Assembly: GCF_002237655.1 (NCBI RefSeq)
Contig: NZ_NOKT01000008.1
Coordinates: 186,001 to 250,000 of the forward strand
Reading direction: 5' to 3'
DNA: 64,000 nucleotides
Source: Streptomyces sp. XY006
GTDB lineage: Bacteria > Actinomycetota > Actinomycetes > Streptomycetales > Streptomycetaceae
The notes beneath the pieces were generated by a model. The model had not been told where the DNA came from. It saw only the letters and a list, made by a program, of their open reading frames with translations, and searched no databases. The stretch's first letter is position 1, and every line of letters starts with the position of its first letter. Both the position numbers and the translations under genes were made by a program. Shown here one piece after another: positions 11,737 to 21,976 of this stretch.

Positions 11737-12744
11737 GTGAACGCCAACAGCCCCGAAGCCACCCCGGGCCCCCGGCAGGCCGTCCCCGACGCGGCCGGCG
11801 CCCCCGGCCGCATCGTCCTGCTCACCACCAGCCACCGCGTCGCCCCCGGCCTGCTGTCCTGGCCCGCCTGGCAGGCCCTGCACGCGGCCGACCGGGTGCT
11901 GTGCGCGGACGGCGCCCATCCGCAGCTGCCCTATCTGCGCGAGGCGGGCGTCGCGGTCGAGGAGGCGTCCCCGACCGCCGAGGAACTGGTCGAGGCCTGC
12001 GCCGGCGCCCGCACGGTGGTCGTCGTGGCGACGGGCGAGGGCGAGCCGGCCCTGACCGACGGCCTTGCGCGCCTCGCCGGCACCGGCCGCCTCGCGATGC
12101 CCGAGCTGGAGCTGCTGCCCGCCTCCTACGACCTGCCGGGCGCCCGCCTGCTCGACCTCGTCCAGGTCATGGACCGCATCCGGACCGAGTGCCCCTGGTC
12201 GTCCCAGCAGACACACAAGGGCCTGGCCAAGTACGGCATCGAGGAGGCGTACGAGCTCGTCGAGGCGATCGAGGAGGGCGACCGCGACGAGCTGCGCGAG
12301 GAGCTCGGCGACGTCCTGCTGCAGGTCGTCTTCCACGCCCGCATCGCCGAGGAGGACCCCGAGGCACCCTTCTCCGTGGACGACGTGGCCGGCGGCATCG
12401 TCGCCAAGCTCATCCACCGCCACCCGCACGTCTTCGGCGACGCGACGGCCACCACCCCCGAGGAGGTCAAGGAGCACTGGCTGCGCACCAAGGCCGTCGA
12501 GAAGCAGCGCAGCTCCGTCACCGAGGGCATCCCCCTCGGCCAGCCCGGCCTGGCCCTCGCCGCCAAGCTGGCCTCCCGGGCCCGCACCGCCGGCCTGGAC
12601 ATACCGCTCCCGCCCGCCGAGGGCGTCGGCTACGAGCTGCTGGCCCTGGCCGTCCGCGCGGAAGCGGAGGGCGTGGACCCGGAGGCGGCCCTGCGAGCGG
12701 CGGCCCGCGCCTACCGGGACGCGATCAGGGACGCCGAGGGCTGA
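11737..12744 (+). CDS. mazG: Nucleoside triphosphate pyrophosphohydrolase MazG
   Basis: MazG hydrolyses (d)NTPs to monophosphates and pyrophosphate, clearing damaged or excess nucleotides. The 335-residue product has the all-alpha MazG core from about residue 140. It starts with RTECPWSSQQTHKGLAKYG and carries the metal-binding acidic helices IEEAYELVEAIEEGD and LREELGDVLLQVVFHARIAEE. A second, weaker helical region follows (KEHWLRTKAVEKQRSSVTEG). The first 130 residues (IVLLTTSHRVAPGLLSWPAW) look like a reduced tetrapyrrole-methylase-like domain, as in YabN-type fusions, without an obvious SAM site. The start is GTG at 11737. Confidence 0.93.
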   Translation: MNANSPEATPGPRQAVPDAAGAPGRIVLLTTSHRVAPGLLSWPAWQALHAADRVLCADGAHPQLPYLREAGVAVEEASPTAEELVEACAGARTVVVVATGEGEPALTDGLARLAGTGRLAMPELELLPASYDLPGARLLDLVQVMDRIRTECPWSSQQTHKGLAKYGIEEAYELVEAIEEGDRDELREELGDVLLQVVFHARIAEEDPEAPFSVDDVAGGIVAKLIHRHPHVFGDATATTPEEVKEHWLRTKAVEKQRSSVTEGIPLGQPGLALAAKLASRARTAGLDIPLPPAEGVGYELLALAVRAEAEGVDPEAALRAAARAYRDAIRDAEG

Positions 12745-12778
12745 GCGGACCGGCCCGGGCGTGCGGCGGCGGGCCGGA

Positions 12779-12784
12779 TACGGT
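12779..12784 (+). promoter_or_regulatory. Leaderless-type -10 box of the P450 gene
   Basis: TACGGT sits 6 nt before GTG 12791. The GGAGG that follows directly abuts the start codon and is too close to act as a normal ribosome-binding site, which supports leaderless translation. Confidence 0.5.
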
Positions 12785-12790
12785 CGGAGG

Positions 12791-14101
12791 GTGACCGACC
12801 AGCCCGAGCCCCGCACGCCCACCCCGGCCCCCGCTCCCGCTCCCGACCTGTTCACCTGGGAGTTCGCGAGCGACCCCTACCCCGCCTACGCCTGGCTCCG
12901 CGAGCACAGCCCCGTCCACAGGACGCGGCTCCCCAGCGGCGTCGAGGCCTGGCTGGTCACGCGCTACGCCGACGCCAAGCAGACCCTCGCCGACCACCGG
13001 CTCTCCAAGAACCCGGCGCACCACGACGAGCCCGCGCACGCCAAGGGCAAGACCGGCATCCCCGGGGAGCGCAAGGCCGAGCTGATGACGCACCTGCTCA
13101 ACATCGACCCGCCGGACCACACCCGGCTGCGGCGGCTGGTGTCCAAGGCGTTCACGCCCCGCCGGGTCGCGGAGTTCGCGCCACGGGTGCAGCAGCTCAC
13201 CGACCGGCTCATCGACGGGTTCGCGGAGCGCGGGAGCGCCGACCTCATCCACGAGTTCGCCTTCCCGCTGCCCATCTACGCCATCTGCGACCTGCTCGGC
13301 GTCCCCCGCGAGGACCAGGACGACTTCCGCGACTGGGCGGGCATGATGATCCGTCACCAGGGCGGCCCGCGGGGCGGCGTGGCGCGGTCCGTGAAGAAGA
13401 TGCGCGGCTACCTCGCCGACCTGATCCACCGCAAGCGGGAGGCGCTGCCCGCCGAGCCAGGCCCGGGCGAGGACCTCATCTCCGGCCTCATCCGCGCCTC
13501 CGACCACGGCGAGCACCTCACCGAGAACGAGGCCGCGGCCATGGCCTTCATCCTGCTGTTCGCCGGTTTCGAGACGACGGTCAACCTCATCGGCAACGGC
13601 ACCTACGCCCTGCTCACCCACCCCGGCCAGCGCGCCCGCCTCCAGGCCTCCCTCGCCGCCGGGGAGAGCGCCCTGCTGGAGACCGGCGTCGAGGAACTCC
13701 TGCGCTACGACGGCCCGGTCGAGCTCGCCACCTGGCGGTTCGCCACGCAGCCGCTCACCCTCGGCGGGCAGCGCATCGCCGCGGGCGACCCGGTCCTGGT
13801 CGTCCTGGCCGCAGCGGACCGGGATCCGGAGCGGTTCGCCGACCCGGACGTGCTCGACCTGTCCCGCGGTGACAACCAGCACCTCGGGTACGGACACGGC
13901 ATCCACTACTGCCTCGGCGCCCCGCTCGCCCGCCTGGAGGGCCAGACGGCGCTCGCCACGCTTCTCACCCGCCTGCCCGACCTCCGTCTCGCGGCGGACC
14001 CGTCCGAGCTGCGCTGGCGCGGCGGACTCATCATGCGAGGGCTGCGCACCCTGCCCGTGGAATTCACCCCGGTCAAAAGTGACACGCCCTCAGCTCTGTG
14101 A
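12791..14101 (+). CDS. Cytochrome P450, CYP107-like
   Basis: This 436-residue soluble monooxygenase has all the fold landmarks. The I-helix oxygen-binding motif is AGFET at 258-262, with Glu in place of the common Asp. The ExxR pair is in VEELLRY. The haem loop is GYGHGIHYCLGAPLARLE with the thiolate ligand Cys374. HLLNIDPPDHTRLRRLVSKAF is typical of bacterial class I enzymes that take electrons from ferredoxin. No ferredoxin or reductase gene is adjacent. From memory the gene at this position in S. coelicolor is CYP107U1; the overall sequence fits a CYP107-type enzyme. The substrate is not evident. The start GTG at 12791 leaves a short Pro/Ala leader. Confidence 0.93.
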   Translation: MTDQPEPRTPTPAPAPAPDLFTWEFASDPYPAYAWLREHSPVHRTRLPSGVEAWLVTRYADAKQTLADHRLSKNPAHHDEPAHAKGKTGIPGERKAELMTHLLNIDPPDHTRLRRLVSKAFTPRRVAEFAPRVQQLTDRLIDGFAERGSADLIHEFAFPLPIYAICDLLGVPREDQDDFRDWAGMMIRHQGGPRGGVARSVKKMRGYLADLIHRKREALPAEPGPGEDLISGLIRASDHGEHLTENEAAAMAFILLFAGFETTVNLIGNGTYALLTHPGQRARLQASLAAGESALLETGVEELLRYDGPVELATWRFATQPLTLGGQRIAAGDPVLVVLAAADRDPERFADPDVLDLSRGDNQHLGYGHGIHYCLGAPLARLEGQTALATLLTRLPDLRLAADPSELRWRGGLIMRGLRTLPVEFTPVKSDTPSAL

Positions 14102-14225
14102 TCTTCACGTGATCTGCGCGGCATGAACTTGTGACAAGTGATCGTCTGCCGATACGTTCACCCATCAGCGTGGCCGGGGACTCCTGCGCCGCGCCGCTCA
14201 CTGTTGTCTCGCGAAAGGTCTCCGC

Positions 14226-15230
14226 ATGCTCTCCGGGAACGGTCGGCACCGTCGCCCCCGCCAGGCTCCGGCACTCCTCGTCGCGGCCGGAGTGACCGGC
14301 TCCGCCATCGCGATCCCGCTCCTCGGAGCCTCCGGTGCCAGCGCGGCCGACGGCACGACCTGGGACCGGGTCGCGGACTGCGAGACGGGCGGCGCCTGGA
14401 GCCAGAACAGCGGCAACGGCTACTACGGCGGCCTCGCGCTGTCCCAGGAGAACTGGGAGAACTACGGCGGTCTGGACTACGCGGCCAGCGCCGATCTCGC
14501 CAGCCGCTCCCAGCAGATATCCGTGGCCGAGAGAATCCTCGCCGACCAGGGGGTCGGCGCATGGCGTACCTGCGGGCTGCTCTCCGGGCTCCAGCAGGAC
14601 GGGAACGCGGGCACCTCCGACTCCTCGGACCAGTCCGATCCGACGGATGCGCCCGGATTGCTCGACTCATCCGACTCCTCCGAGTCATCCGAGTCATCCG
14701 GGTCTTCGGAGGCGTCTCCTTCCTCTCCTTCGGCTTCCCCCTCCACATCGGCCTCGCCTGACGGGTCGTCGGCGTCGGAGGGCGAATCGTCCAAGTCCGA
14801 CAAGTCGCCTGATTCCGCTTCCACCTCGCAGGAGCCCGGCCGGGAGTCCGGCAGCGGCTCCTCGGCCACCCCCGAGGGTGAGGGGACGGGCAACTCCCGT
14901 CCGAGTGACGAGGCTTCGGCCCTCACCGACACCGGCTCCGGCCGCCATCGCGGCCCCAGCGCCGACGAGGACGCCGAGGCCGCGAACGGCCGTGCGGACG
15001 AGTCCGCGGGGCGGCACGCCTCGCGCGGTGACGACGCCTCCCGCGACGCCACGGACGGCTCGTACACCGTCCGCTCCGGCGACAGTCTCTGGTCCATCGC
15101 CGACTCCCTTGACCTCAGCGGCGGATGGCACGCGCTGTACGCCGGCAACAAGGAGGCCGTCGGTGCCGACCCGGACCTCATCCGCCCCGGTCAGACGCTC
15201 ACGACCAGGGTCGAAGCGGACGAGAGGTAG
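14226..15230 (+). CDS. rpfC: Resuscitation-promoting factor with LysM domain (RpfC-like)
   Basis: Rpf proteins are secreted muralytic enzymes that help spores and resting cells resume growth. The 334-residue product has a signal peptide of about 42 residues ending GASA. The lysozyme-like Rpf domain follows at about 43-118 ([27 protein letters not shown]), with the conserved Glu in CETGG as catalytic acid. Residues 118-270 are a disordered linker rich in Ser, Asp and Glu. A LysM domain (YTVRSGDSLWSIADSLDLSGG) binds peptidoglycan at the C-terminus. The ATG follows GAAAGG. No riboswitch precedes this copy. The symbol rests on its position next to rpfA as in S. coelicolor, from memory. Confidence 0.9.
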   Translation: MLSGNGRHRRPRQAPALLVAAGVTGSAIAIPLLGASGASAADGTTWDRVADCETGGAWSQNSGNGYYGGLALSQENWENYGGLDYAASADLASRSQQISVAERILADQGVGAWRTCGLLSGLQQDGNAGTSDSSDQSDPTDAPGLLDSSDSSESSESSGSSEASPSSPSASPSTSASPDGSSASEGESSKSDKSPDSASTSQEPGRESGSGSSATPEGEGTGNSRPSDEASALTDTGSGRHRGPSADEDAEAANGRADESAGRHASRGDDASRDATDGSYTVRSGDSLWSIADSLDLSGGWHALYAGNKEAVGADPDLIRPGQTLTTRVEADER

Positions 15231-15414
15231 CCGTTCGGGCAGTGCGGAAACGGCGGCTCAAGTCATCCCTAATCCGGGTGAGTTCACGTCATGATTCGCG
15301 CCGAATGTCCCGTATAAGTGCGGTGAGAGATAGATCTCAGAAGCCCTGATCGTCTTTGAAATTCGGCGGATCACCTGTCTACGGTCATGACCGCTCGCCA
15401 CCGCGAGCCCCGGC

Positions 15415-17852
<2,438 letters not shown>

Positions 17853-17967
17853 TCGCCGAAAGGCCCGACCCGTAAGAGGCAGCGTCGTACGTACGTCCCC
17901 GTACTCGGTCCCGTACCGTGTCCGGGGACGTACGCGCGTATGACGGTGCAGCGGGAGGCGGACAGAC

Positions 17968-18444
17968 ATGGCCGTGAAGGACCGGGACCGGTTCTCCACC
18001 GCGACCAGGATCCGGCTGCTCGGCGAGCAGACCGCGGCCCGGGTCTACCGCTCCCAGACCAAGCGGCAGGCCCGCCGCTCCCGGCTGACCGGCCGGGCCG
18101 CGCTGCTCGCGCTGGTGATGTGCTCGCTCATCGTGGCCCTGGCCTACCCGATGCGGCAGTACGTCTCCCAGCGCGCCGAGATCGAGGATTTGCGGCGCGA
18201 GCAGCAGCAGGCCCGCGAGCGTGTCGAGCACCTGCGCGACCTCAAGGCGCGCTGGCAGGACGACGCGTACGCCGAGCAGCAGATCCGCCGACGGTTGCAC
18301 TACGTCATGCCGGGGGAGACGGGCTTCATCGTGATCGACCCGCACGCGGCGAAGCAGTCGCGCACCGACCTCGGGGCGGCCGACCGCCCCTGGTACGCCA
18401 ACGTCTGGGACGGGGTCGACAAGGCCGACGCCTCCGACCAGTGA
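17968..18444 (+). CDS. DivIC/FtsB-like septum formation initiator
   Basis: The 158-residue protein has a basic N-terminal cytoplasmic segment, one transmembrane helix at about 45-65 (AALLALVMCSLIVALAYP) and then a coiled coil (QRAEIEDLRREQQQARERVEHLR). A conserved tail follows, YAEQQIRRRLHYVMPGETGFIVID. This is the layout of DivIC/FtsB, which joins FtsL and FtsQ in the divisome. In Streptomyces these proteins act in septation but are not essential for hyphal growth. The ATG follows GGGAGGC. It lies 115 nt after eno with a possible -10 (TACCGT) near 17914. Confidence 0.9.
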   Translation: MAVKDRDRFSTATRIRLLGEQTAARVYRSQTKRQARRSRLTGRAALLALVMCSLIVALAYPMRQYVSQRAEIEDLRREQQQARERVEHLRDLKARWQDDAYAEQQIRRRLHYVMPGETGFIVIDPHAAKQSRTDLGAADRPWYANVWDGVDKADASDQ

Positions 18445-18497
18445 CGCGCCCCAGTGATCCCGCAGAACACCCAGAGAAAGACAGCCTGAAGACAGTC

Positions 18498-19028
18498 ATG
18501 GAAACGCCCCCGCCGACCACCCCGCGCACCGAGCCCACCGACGCGGACGTCGAGGCCTTCAAGCAGCAGCTCGGTCGGCCCCCGCGCGGCCTGCGGGCCA
18601 TCGCGCACCGCTGCCCCTGCGGACAGCCCGACGTCGTCGAGACGGCCCCGCGGCTGCCGGACGGCACGCCGTTCCCGACGCTGTACTACCTGACGTGCCC
18701 GAAGGCGAACTCCGCGATCGGCACGCTGGAGGCCAACGGCGTGATGAAGGAGATGACCGAGCGGCTGGCCTCGGACCCGGAGCTGGCGGCGGCCTACCGG
18801 GCGGCGCACGAGGACTACGTCCGGCGCCGTGACGAGATCGAGGAGCTGAAGAACTTCCCGAGCGCCGGCGGCATGCCGGACCGGGTCAAGTGCCTGCACG
18901 TGCTGGTGGCGCACTCCCTGGCCGCGGGCCCCGGCGTGAATCCGCTGGGCGACGAGGCGCTGGCCATGCTGCCCGAGTGGTGGCGCAAGGGCGCGTGCGT
19001 GACGACCACCGAGGAGGACGCACAGTGA
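18498..19028 (+). CDS. DUF501 family protein
   Basis: This 176-residue protein contains the DUF501 pattern: EAFKQQLGRPPRGLRAIAHR, then CPCGQPDVVETAPRLPDGTPFPT, LYYLTCPKAN and a late CLHVLVAHSLA. The Cys residues in CPCG, TCPK and KCLH suggest a metal or redox site. The family has no assigned reaction. It is nearly always located between enolase/divIC and ppx in actinobacteria, and here its stop overlaps the ppx start as GTGA. The ATG at 18498 gives the family's usual length. The ribosome-binding site is weak. Confidence 0.9.
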   Translation: METPPPTTPRTEPTDADVEAFKQQLGRPPRGLRAIAHRCPCGQPDVVETAPRLPDGTPFPTLYYLTCPKANSAIGTLEANGVMKEMTERLASDPELAAAYRAAHEDYVRRRDEIEELKNFPSAGGMPDRVKCLHVLVAHSLAAGPGVNPLGDEALAMLPEWWRKGACVTTTEEDAQ

Positions 19029-19966
19029 CCCGTGTCGCCGCCGTGGACTGCGGTACGAACTCCATCCGCCTGCTGGTCGCCGACGCCGACCCGGCCACCG
19101 GCGAGCTGACCGACCTGGACCGCCGGATGACGATCGTCCGGCTCGGGCAGGGTGTCGACCGCACCGGCCGGCTCGCCCCCGAGGCGCTGCAGCGGACCTT
19201 CGCGGCCTGCCGTGAGTACGCCGCGATCATCAAGGAGCACGGGGCGGAGCGGCTGCGCTTCGTGGCCACCTCCGCCTCCCGGGACGCCGAGAACCGGGAC
19301 GAGTTCGTGCGCGGCGTGCTGGACATCCTGGGCGTCGAGCCCGAGGTGATCTCCGGGGACCAGGAGGCCGAGTTCTCCTTCACCGGCGCCACCAAGGAGC
19401 TCACCGGCCACGACCACCTGCCCAGGCCGTATCTGGTGGTGGACATCGGCGGCGGCTCGACCGAGTTCGTTGTGGGCGACGACCACGTCCGGGCGGCCCG
19501 CTCGGTGGACGTCGGCTGCGTGCGCATGACCGAGCGGCACCTGGTCCGGGACGGAGTGGTGAGCGACCCGCCCTCGCCGGAGCAGATCGCCGCGATGCGG
19601 GCCGACATCGAGGCCGCTCTCGACCTGGCCGAGGAGACGGTCCCGCTGCGCGAGGCGCGGACCCTGGTGGGCCTGGCCGGATCCGTGACGACCGTGTCGG
19701 CGATCGCCCAGGAGCTGCCCGCCTACGACTCCGAGGCCATCCACCACTCCCGGGTCTCGCTGGAGAAGGTCCGCGAGATCACCGAGTGGCTGCTGCGCTC
19801 CACGCACGCCGAGCGCGCGGCCGTGCCCTCCATGCACCCGGGCCGGGTCGACGTGATCGGGGCGGGGGCCCTCGTACTGCTGTCGATCATGGAGCGGACC
19901 GGCGCGCGGGAGGTCGTCGTCAGCGAGCACGACATCCTGGACGGCATCGCGTGGTCGGTGGCGTAG
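19025..19966 (+). CDS. ppx: Exopolyphosphatase (Ppx/GppA family, short actinobacterial type)
   Basis: The 313-residue product has the ASKHA-fold phosphate-binding loops VDCGTNSIRLLVAD at the N-terminus and LVVDIGGGSTEFVVG near residue 140, plus GLAGSVTTV and the late HDILDGIAW. It lacks the C-terminal HD-type extension of E. coli Ppx, as do the short mycobacterial enzymes. It should release phosphate from polyphosphate or act on pppGpp; sequence alone does not separate these. Translation is coupled to the DUF501 gene by a GTGA overlap. Confidence 0.9.
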   Translation: MTRVAAVDCGTNSIRLLVADADPATGELTDLDRRMTIVRLGQGVDRTGRLAPEALQRTFAACREYAAIIKEHGAERLRFVATSASRDAENRDEFVRGVLDILGVEPEVISGDQEAEFSFTGATKELTGHDHLPRPYLVVDIGGGSTEFVVGDDHVRAARSVDVGCVRMTERHLVRDGVVSDPPSPEQIAAMRADIEAALDLAEETVPLREARTLVGLAGSVTTVSAIAQELPAYDSEAIHHSRVSLEKVREITEWLLRSTHAERAAVPSMHPGRVDVIGAGALVLLSIMERTGAREVVVSEHDILDGIAWSVA

Positions 19967-20387
19967 CCCGCTTCTGAGCAGGCATGGATCACGGATGAGC
20001 GTCGCCGGGGGGCCTGCGGGAGCCGCCCGGCGACGGTCTGTCGGAAAAGTTCGTGAAGTTCTTCACAAGGAATTCGGCCCCTGCGGGCGACCGGAAGGGT
20101 CCCGTTGACCCGTCCGAGGGCCGAACGGCCCTTTGAACATGTTCAGAAGCATGGTATGGAGGGCCACGGGAAGGTGCCCCGGACGGGGTTCCGAGAGGCC
20201 CTCACAGAGGTCCGCGCGACCCAGAGAGGCAGCTCACGCGGCATTGACAACGGTCGGCGGTGCACAAACGCTCCCGGTTGTCACCATGACGTGGATCACG
20301 CGAGCCGCGGAGGATAGCACACCCCCTCCACAACCTTGTGAAGGGGCGCACGAGCCACCCCCCTGAAGCGGGTGGATACTCGATGGC
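19967..20387 (+). promoter_or_regulatory. Control region of ndh
   Basis: No gene is supported in this 421-bp gap. It holds the Rex-like operator described separately, a perfect 12-bp palindrome TGAACATGTTCA at 20134-20145, and possible promoter boxes: TTGAAC at 20133 with TATGGA at 20155, and TTGACA at 20244-20249 with a weak AACGCT 17 bp later. A half-site TTGTGAAGG lies near 20335. Confidence 0.5.
20051..20068. promoter_or_regulatory. Rex operator (ROP-like site)
   Basis: TCGTGAAGTTCTTCACAA matches the Streptomyces Rex consensus TTGTGAA-N4-TTCACAA in 13 of 14 conserved positions. Rex is the NADH-sensing repressor of respiratory genes, and ndh is a recorded type of target. The site is 320 bp before the ndh start, so it implies either a long leader or an upstream promoter. 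Confidence 0.75.
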
Positions 20388-21776
20388 ATGAGCACCACGG
20401 AGCGTCCCAGGATCCTCGTAGTAGGCGGTGGGTACGTAGGCCTGTACGCAGCTCGGCGCATCCTCAAGAAGATGCGTTACGGCGAGGCGACCGTCACGGT
20501 CGTCGACCCCCGGTCGTACATGACCTACCAGCCCTTCCTCCCCGAAGCCGCCGCCGGCAACATCTCCCCTCGCCATGTCGTCGTCCCGCTGCGACGCGTG
20601 CTGCCCAAGGCGGAGGTCCTCACCGGCCGGGTCACCACCATCGACCAGGACCGCAAGGTCGCCACGGTCTCCCCGCTGGTCGGCGAGGCCTACGAGCTGC
20701 CCTTCGACTACCTGGTGGTCGCGCTCGGCGCGGTCTCCCGCACCTTCCCGATCCCCGGCCTCGCCGAGCAGGGCATCGGCATGAAGGGCATCGAGGAGGC
20801 CATCGGCCTGCGCAACCACGTCCTCGAGCAGCTGGACAAGGCCGACTCCACCACCGACGAGGAGATCCGCCGCAAGGCGCTCACCTTCGTCTTCGTGGGC
20901 GGCGGGTTCGCCGGTGCCGAGACGATCGGCGAGGTCGAGGACATGGCCCGCGACGCGGCCAAGTACTACAAGAACGTGTCCCGCGAGGACATGCGCTTCA
21001 TCCTGGTCGACGCCGCCGACAAGATCCTCCCCGAGGTGGGTCCCAAGCTCGGCAAGTACGGCAAGGAGCACCTCGAGGGCCGCGGCGTCGAGGTCTACCT
21101 GTCCACCTCCATGGACTCCTGCGTCGACGGCCACGTGGTGCTGAAGAACGGCCTGGAGGTCGACTCCAACACCATCGTGTGGACCGCCGGCGTCAAGCCC
21201 AACCCGGTCCTGGCCCGCTACGGCCTGCCCCTCGGCCCGCGCGGCCACGTCGACTGCGCCCCGACCCTCCAGGTCCAGGGCACCGACTACATCTGGGCCG
21301 CCGGCGACAACGCCCAGGTCCCGGACCTCGCCGCCCGCAAGGCGGGCAACGAGAACGCCTGGTGCCCGCCGAACGCCCAGCACGCGCTGCGCCAGGCCAA
21401 GGTGCTCGGTGACAACGTGCTGTCCGGCATGCGGGGCTTCCCGCAGAAGGAGTACGCGCACGCCAACAAGGGCGCGGTGGCCGGTCTCGGCCTCCACAAG
21501 GGCGTCGCGATGATCGTCATGGGCAAGATGAAGATCAAGCTCAAGGGCCGGCTCGCCTGGTACATGCACCGTGGCTACCACGGCCTGGCGATGCCGACCT
21601 GGAACCGCAAGATCCGCGTCTTCGCCGACTGGACCCTCGGCATGTTCCTCAAGCGCGAGGTCGTCTCGCTCGGCGCCATCGAGACGCCGCGCGAGGAGTT
21701 CTACGAGGCCGCCAAGCCGGCCCCGGTCGCCGCCGCGCCGAAGGAGAAGACCGAGGAGAAGGCCAAGGCCTCCTGA
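20388..21776 (+). CDS. ndh: Type II NADH dehydrogenase (non-proton-pumping)
   Basis: The 462-residue membrane-associated flavoprotein transfers electrons from NADH to menaquinone without pumping protons. It has an N-terminal FAD-binding Rossmann motif (ILVVGGGYVGLYAARRI), MTYQPFLPEAAAG, and a second nucleotide-binding motif (FVFVGGGFAGAETIGEVEDMA) near residue 170. The FAD-contacting Asp is in IWAAGDNAQVPD. The C-terminal region (LKGRLAWYMHRGYHGLAMP) is the amphipathic membrane anchor. An Ala/Lys/Glu-rich tail follows. The upstream Rex-like operator suggests control by the NADH/NAD+ ratio. A terminator follows directly. Confidence 0.95.
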   Translation: MSTTERPRILVVGGGYVGLYAARRILKKMRYGEATVTVVDPRSYMTYQPFLPEAAAGNISPRHVVVPLRRVLPKAEVLTGRVTTIDQDRKVATVSPLVGEAYELPFDYLVVALGAVSRTFPIPGLAEQGIGMKGIEEAIGLRNHVLEQLDKADSTTDEEIRRKALTFVFVGGGFAGAETIGEVEDMARDAAKYYKNVSREDMRFILVDAADKILPEVGPKLGKYGKEHLEGRGVEVYLSTSMDSCVDGHVVLKNGLEVDSNTIVWTAGVKPNPVLARYGLPLGPRGHVDCAPTLQVQGTDYIWAAGDNAQVPDLAARKAGNENAWCPPNAQHALRQAKVLGDNVLSGMRGFPQKEYAHANKGAVAGLGLHKGVAMIVMGKMKIKLKGRLAWYMHRGYHGLAMPTWNRKIRVFADWTLGMFLKREVVSLGAIETPREEFYEAAKPAPVAAAPKEKTEEKAKAS

Positions 21777-21802
21777 CCTCTCGGTCCACCCCTGGCCGAA
21801 AA

Positions 21803-21834
21803 GGGCCCCCCGCCGTCCGTGGTGCGGGGGGCCC
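21803..21834 (+). terminator. Terminator of ndh
   Basis: GGGCCCCCCGC at 21803-21813 pairs with GCGGGGGGCCC at 21824-21834 around a 10-nt loop, 26 nt after the stop codon. Confidence 0.8.
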
Positions 21835-21976
21835 TTCGGCGTTCCCGCCGCACGCCTCCGGGCGGGCGAAGAAGCGGCTTTGCTCAGTCATGACGCGTGC
21901 CGGGGACTGCGCGGGAGCTCCGCGGATGTTTACGTGGTGTCGGCATTCCGGGATTCCCGTCACGGAGGTGTACACC

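Noticed and set aside
20134..20145. A LexA (SOS) box
   Set aside because: GAAC and GTTC are separated by two bases, while actinobacterial LexA sites need four.
20105..20317. A small coding frame in the ndh leader
   Set aside because: No ribosome-binding site, no domain, and it covers the regulatory palindrome.
20330..20345. A second Rex site near the ndh start
   Set aside because: Only the left half (TTGTGAA) is present; the right half does not match.
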